Assembly: GCF_002303925.1 (NCBI RefSeq)
Contig: NZ_MRCS01000032.1
Span: 16,179-80,178, forward strand
Source: Pseudomonas sp. ACN8
GTDB lineage: Bacteria > Pseudomonadota > Gammaproteobacteria > Pseudomonadales > Pseudomonadaceae
Reading direction: 5' to 3'
DNA length: 64,000 nucleotides
Part shown: positions 62,269 through 64,000 of the stretch, one piece after another
How the letters are laid out: each line of letters starts with the position of its first letter
Numbering within the stretch: position 1 is the first letter of the stretch
Notes under the pieces: model-generated
Told to the model about the DNA's origin: nothing
The model's database searches: none
Seen by the model: only the letters and a program-made list of their open reading frames with translations
Made by a program: the position numbers and the translations under genes

Positions 62269-62577
62269 ATGAAGATGATGCGTGTCCCTTTGTTGATGAT
62301 CGGTTTGCTGCTCTGTTCCCAAGGCTTCGCCGCCACAGCCCAACAGGAAAAGATGACTACCTGCAACGCCGATGCCACGGCCAAAAGCCTCAAGGGCGAC
62401 GAGCGCAAAGCCTTCATGAGCACCTGCCTGAAGGCCGCACCGGCGGCAAACGATGCCGGCAAGGTCCTGACCCCACAGCAGGAAAAAATGAAAACCTGCA
62501 ACGCCGACGCTGCCACCAAAGCCTTGAAGGGTGATGAGCGCAAGGCGTTCATGAGTGATTGCCTGAAGAAAAAATAA
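62269..62577 (+). CDS. psiF: PsiF-repeat protein
   Basis: A protein of 102 residues with a signal peptide (MKMMRVPLLMIGLLLCSQGFA) and two PsiF repeats (QQEKMTTCNADATAKSLKGDERKAFMSTCL; QQEKMKTCNADAATKALKGDERKAFMSDCL), each with a Cys pair. It is a periplasmic protein of unknown role, phosphate-starvation induced in E. coli. GGAG lies upstream of the ATG. Confidence 0.93.
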   Translation: MKMMRVPLLMIGLLLCSQGFAATAQQEKMTTCNADATAKSLKGDERKAFMSTCLKAAPAANDAGKVLTPQQEKMKTCNADAATKALKGDERKAFMSDCLKKK

Positions 62578-62610
62578 ACATTGAGCCGATTGATGTGGCA
62601 GCTGCGAGGG

Positions 62611-62690
62611 CCTCATCGCGAGCAGGCTCGCTCCCACAGTGGGACTGAGTGCACTGGACAAATGTGGGAGCGAGCCCGCTCGCGATGAGG
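62611..62690. repeat. REP inverted pair 2
   Basis: CCTCATCGCGAGCAGGCTCG-CTCCCACA and TGTGGGAGCGAGCCCGCTCG-CGATGAGG are inverted copies around a 22-base spacer, after the psiF stop. Confidence 0.93.
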
Positions 62691-62814
62691 TCGGTCGGGG
62701 GCACTGCAAAAGAACCTGAACCCCGACCAAGGTCGCCCCACACAATCTCTAGTGCTGGCACCGGATCGCTGGCAGACTGCCAATCCTTTTTATGCCGTTT
62801 GTTTTTGAGGCTGT

Positions 62815-63828
62815 ATGCCAACGTTTTCTCAGCGTCAAGTCTTGCTGGTCATCAGCTGGGTCATCATTTTCGGCGGGCTGCTGCTGGTCCTGCCGCTGCG
62901 GTTGCTGCCCAGCCTGCTCGCCGGGCTGCTGGTGTTCGAACTGGTCAACATGCTCACCCCGCAACTGCAACGGCTAATCGAAGGCCGGCGCGCGCGCTGG
63001 CTGGCGGTGGCGTTGCTGGGGACTCTGATTGTCAGCGTGCTGTCGCTGATCTTCGCCGGTGCCTTCAGCTTCCTGCTGCACGAGGCGGAAAACCCCGGCG
63101 CTTCCCTCGACAAGTTCATGGGGGTGGTCGACCGTGCACGCGGGCAACTGCCGCCGTTCATCGACGCCTATCTGCCGGCCAGCGCCGCGGAGTTCCGCGT
63201 GGCGATTGGCGAGTGGGTCAGCAAACACCTCAGCGATTTGCAACTGGTGGGCAAGGACGCGGCGCACATGTTCGTGACCTTGCTGATCGGCATGGTGCTG
63301 GGTGCGATCATTGCCTTGCAGCGCGTGCCGGACCTGACCAAGCGCAAACCGCTGGCGGCGGCGCTGTTCGAGCGTCTGCACCTGCTGGTCCAGGCGTTTC
63401 GCAACATCGTGTTCGCCCAGATCAAGATCTCTCTGCTCAACACCGTCTTCACCGGGATTTTCCTGGCGGTGATCCTGCCGATGTTCGGTATCAAGCTGCC
63501 ACTGACCAAAACCCTGATCGTGCTGACGTTCCTGCTCGGCCTGCTGCCGGTGATCGGCAACCTGATGTCGAACACCCTGATCACCATCGTCGGTTTGTCG
63601 TTGTCGATCTGGGTCGCTGTGGCGGCGTTGGGTTACCTGATTGTTATCCACAAGCTCGAATACTTCCTCAACGCGCGCATCGTCGGCGGGCAGATCAGTG
63701 CCAAGTCGTGGGAGTTGCTGCTGGCGATGCTGGTGTTCGAGGCCGCGTTCGGCCTGCCGGGGGTGGTGGCGGGGCCGATTTACTATGCGTACCTGAAGAG
63801 TGAGTTGAAGCAGGTGGGGATGGTTTGA
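62815..63828 (+). CDS. AI-2E family transporter (TqsA/PerM-like)
   Basis: A membrane protein of 337 residues with about eight helices: VLLVISWVIIFGGLLLVLPLRLLPSLLAG, then FRNIVFAQIKISLLNTVFTGIFLAVILPMFGIKLP and 'LTFLLGLLPVIGNLMSNTLITIVGLSLS'. The family exports autoinducer-2 or ions. GAGG lies five bases before ATG 62815. Its last 36 bases are repeated in inverse at the window end. Confidence 0.92.
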   Translation: MPTFSQRQVLLVISWVIIFGGLLLVLPLRLLPSLLAGLLVFELVNMLTPQLQRLIEGRRARWLAVALLGTLIVSVLSLIFAGAFSFLLHEAENPGASLDKFMGVVDRARGQLPPFIDAYLPASAAEFRVAIGEWVSKHLSDLQLVGKDAAHMFVTLLIGMVLGAIIALQRVPDLTKRKPLAAALFERLHLLVQAFRNIVFAQIKISLLNTVFTGIFLAVILPMFGIKLPLTKTLIVLTFLLGLLPVIGNLMSNTLITIVGLSLSIWVAVAALGYLIVIHKLEYFLNARIVGGQISAKSWELLLAMLVFEAAFGLPGVVAGPIYYAYLKSELKQVGMV

Positions 63829-64000
63829 TTCGCTGGATCTTTATTGCGTGAGCTGGCCCCTTCGCGAGCAGGTTCGCTCCCACAATGGACCTGAGTTCAC
63901 AGGACTAATGTGGGAGCGAGCCTGCTCGCGAAGGGGCCAGCTCACGCAATAAAGATCCAGCGAATCAAACCATCCCCACCTGCTTCAACTCACTCTTCAG
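63793..64000. repeat. Near-perfect 92-base inverted repeat (fold-back) at the window end
   Basis: Positions 63793-63884 pair with 63909-64000 with one mismatch (63873/63920), around a 24-base loop. The arms contain the last 36 bases of the AI-2E gene, its 3' flank and one REP each (63859-63883 and complement). The repeat reaches the last base of the window, so the arm may be longer. REP pairs explain only the inner ~30 bases. The rest is either a true duplication or an assembly fold-back. Confidence 0.95.

Noticed and set aside
60341..62690. Repeated GTGGGAGCGAGC units considered as a CRISPR-like array
   Set aside because: They occur as inverted pairs with short spacers between genes, the known Pseudomonas REP form, not as regularly spaced direct repeats.

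Overview
The window looks like a Pseudomonas chromosome, most likely of the fluorescens/chlororaphis group. The evidence is the very high third-position GC of the core genes, three inverted pairs of the Pseudomonas REP sequence (core GTGGGAGCGAGC...CTCGCGA), and typical gene sets: an ANTAR regulator with an amidase, acs, actP, OprD, an AsmA-like protein, a P. fragi-type lipase and an AI-2E exporter. No rRNA, tRNA or CRISPR array was found.

Layout. 1-2840: 3' end of an ANTAR antiterminator, a nitrile-pathway type amidase and a HupE/UreJ metal-transport-like protein. 2935-3985: wreck of a second amidase. 4203-16615: an accessory island with a RES-domain toxin split by an apparent frameshift, an unknown gene, and two minus-strand operons. 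These are DUF4007 / BrxC-like ATPase / DndC-like PAPS reductase, and a kinase carrying two GHKL ATPase modules paired with a 720-residue receiver protein. This is the best candidate for an undescribed, phosphorelay-controlled, BREX/Dnd-like defence system.

16686-35975: acetate and acrylate metabolism. A LysR regulator and acs are followed by a set that matches the Halomonas acrylate/3-hydroxypropionate pathway in gene content: acuK, acuN, dddA, acuR and a dddC/mmsA-type dehydrogenase, then (across a small aldehyde dehydrogenase / old yellow enzyme / luciferase-like oxidoreductase / ArsR cluster) an acuI-type acryloyl-CoA reductase. Four copies of one 15-bp palindrome, TAGAC-N5-GTCTA, lie before acuR, dddA and acuI and tie these genes into one probable AcuR regulon. 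DUF485 and actP (acetate permease) follow.

36197-45266: a low-GC MarR gene, a complete IS21-family element with an 8-bp target duplication (CTTTATAA), then OprD porin, M81 metallopeptidase, MFS transporter and a divergent LysR, probably an uptake and hydrolysis unit. 45895-47785: an intact type II haloacid dehalogenase next to wrecks of an LLM oxidoreductase and an NmrA-type protein.

47785-52815: a second candidate defence module (XRE regulator, winged-helix/coiled-coil protein, DEAD/DEAH helicase, CysQ-like phosphatase), followed by a Phd-like ORF, an unknown gene and a decayed second copy of the helicase 3' end. 53396-63828: core-like genes (AsmA, azoreductase, SugE, lipase, EamA exporter, AraC, PsiF, AI-2E), interrupted at 55546-57065 by two AT-rich genes of unknown function. 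The last 208 bases are a near-perfect fold-back that copies the end of the AI-2E gene in reverse. This is either a very large hairpin or an assembly artefact at a contig end.
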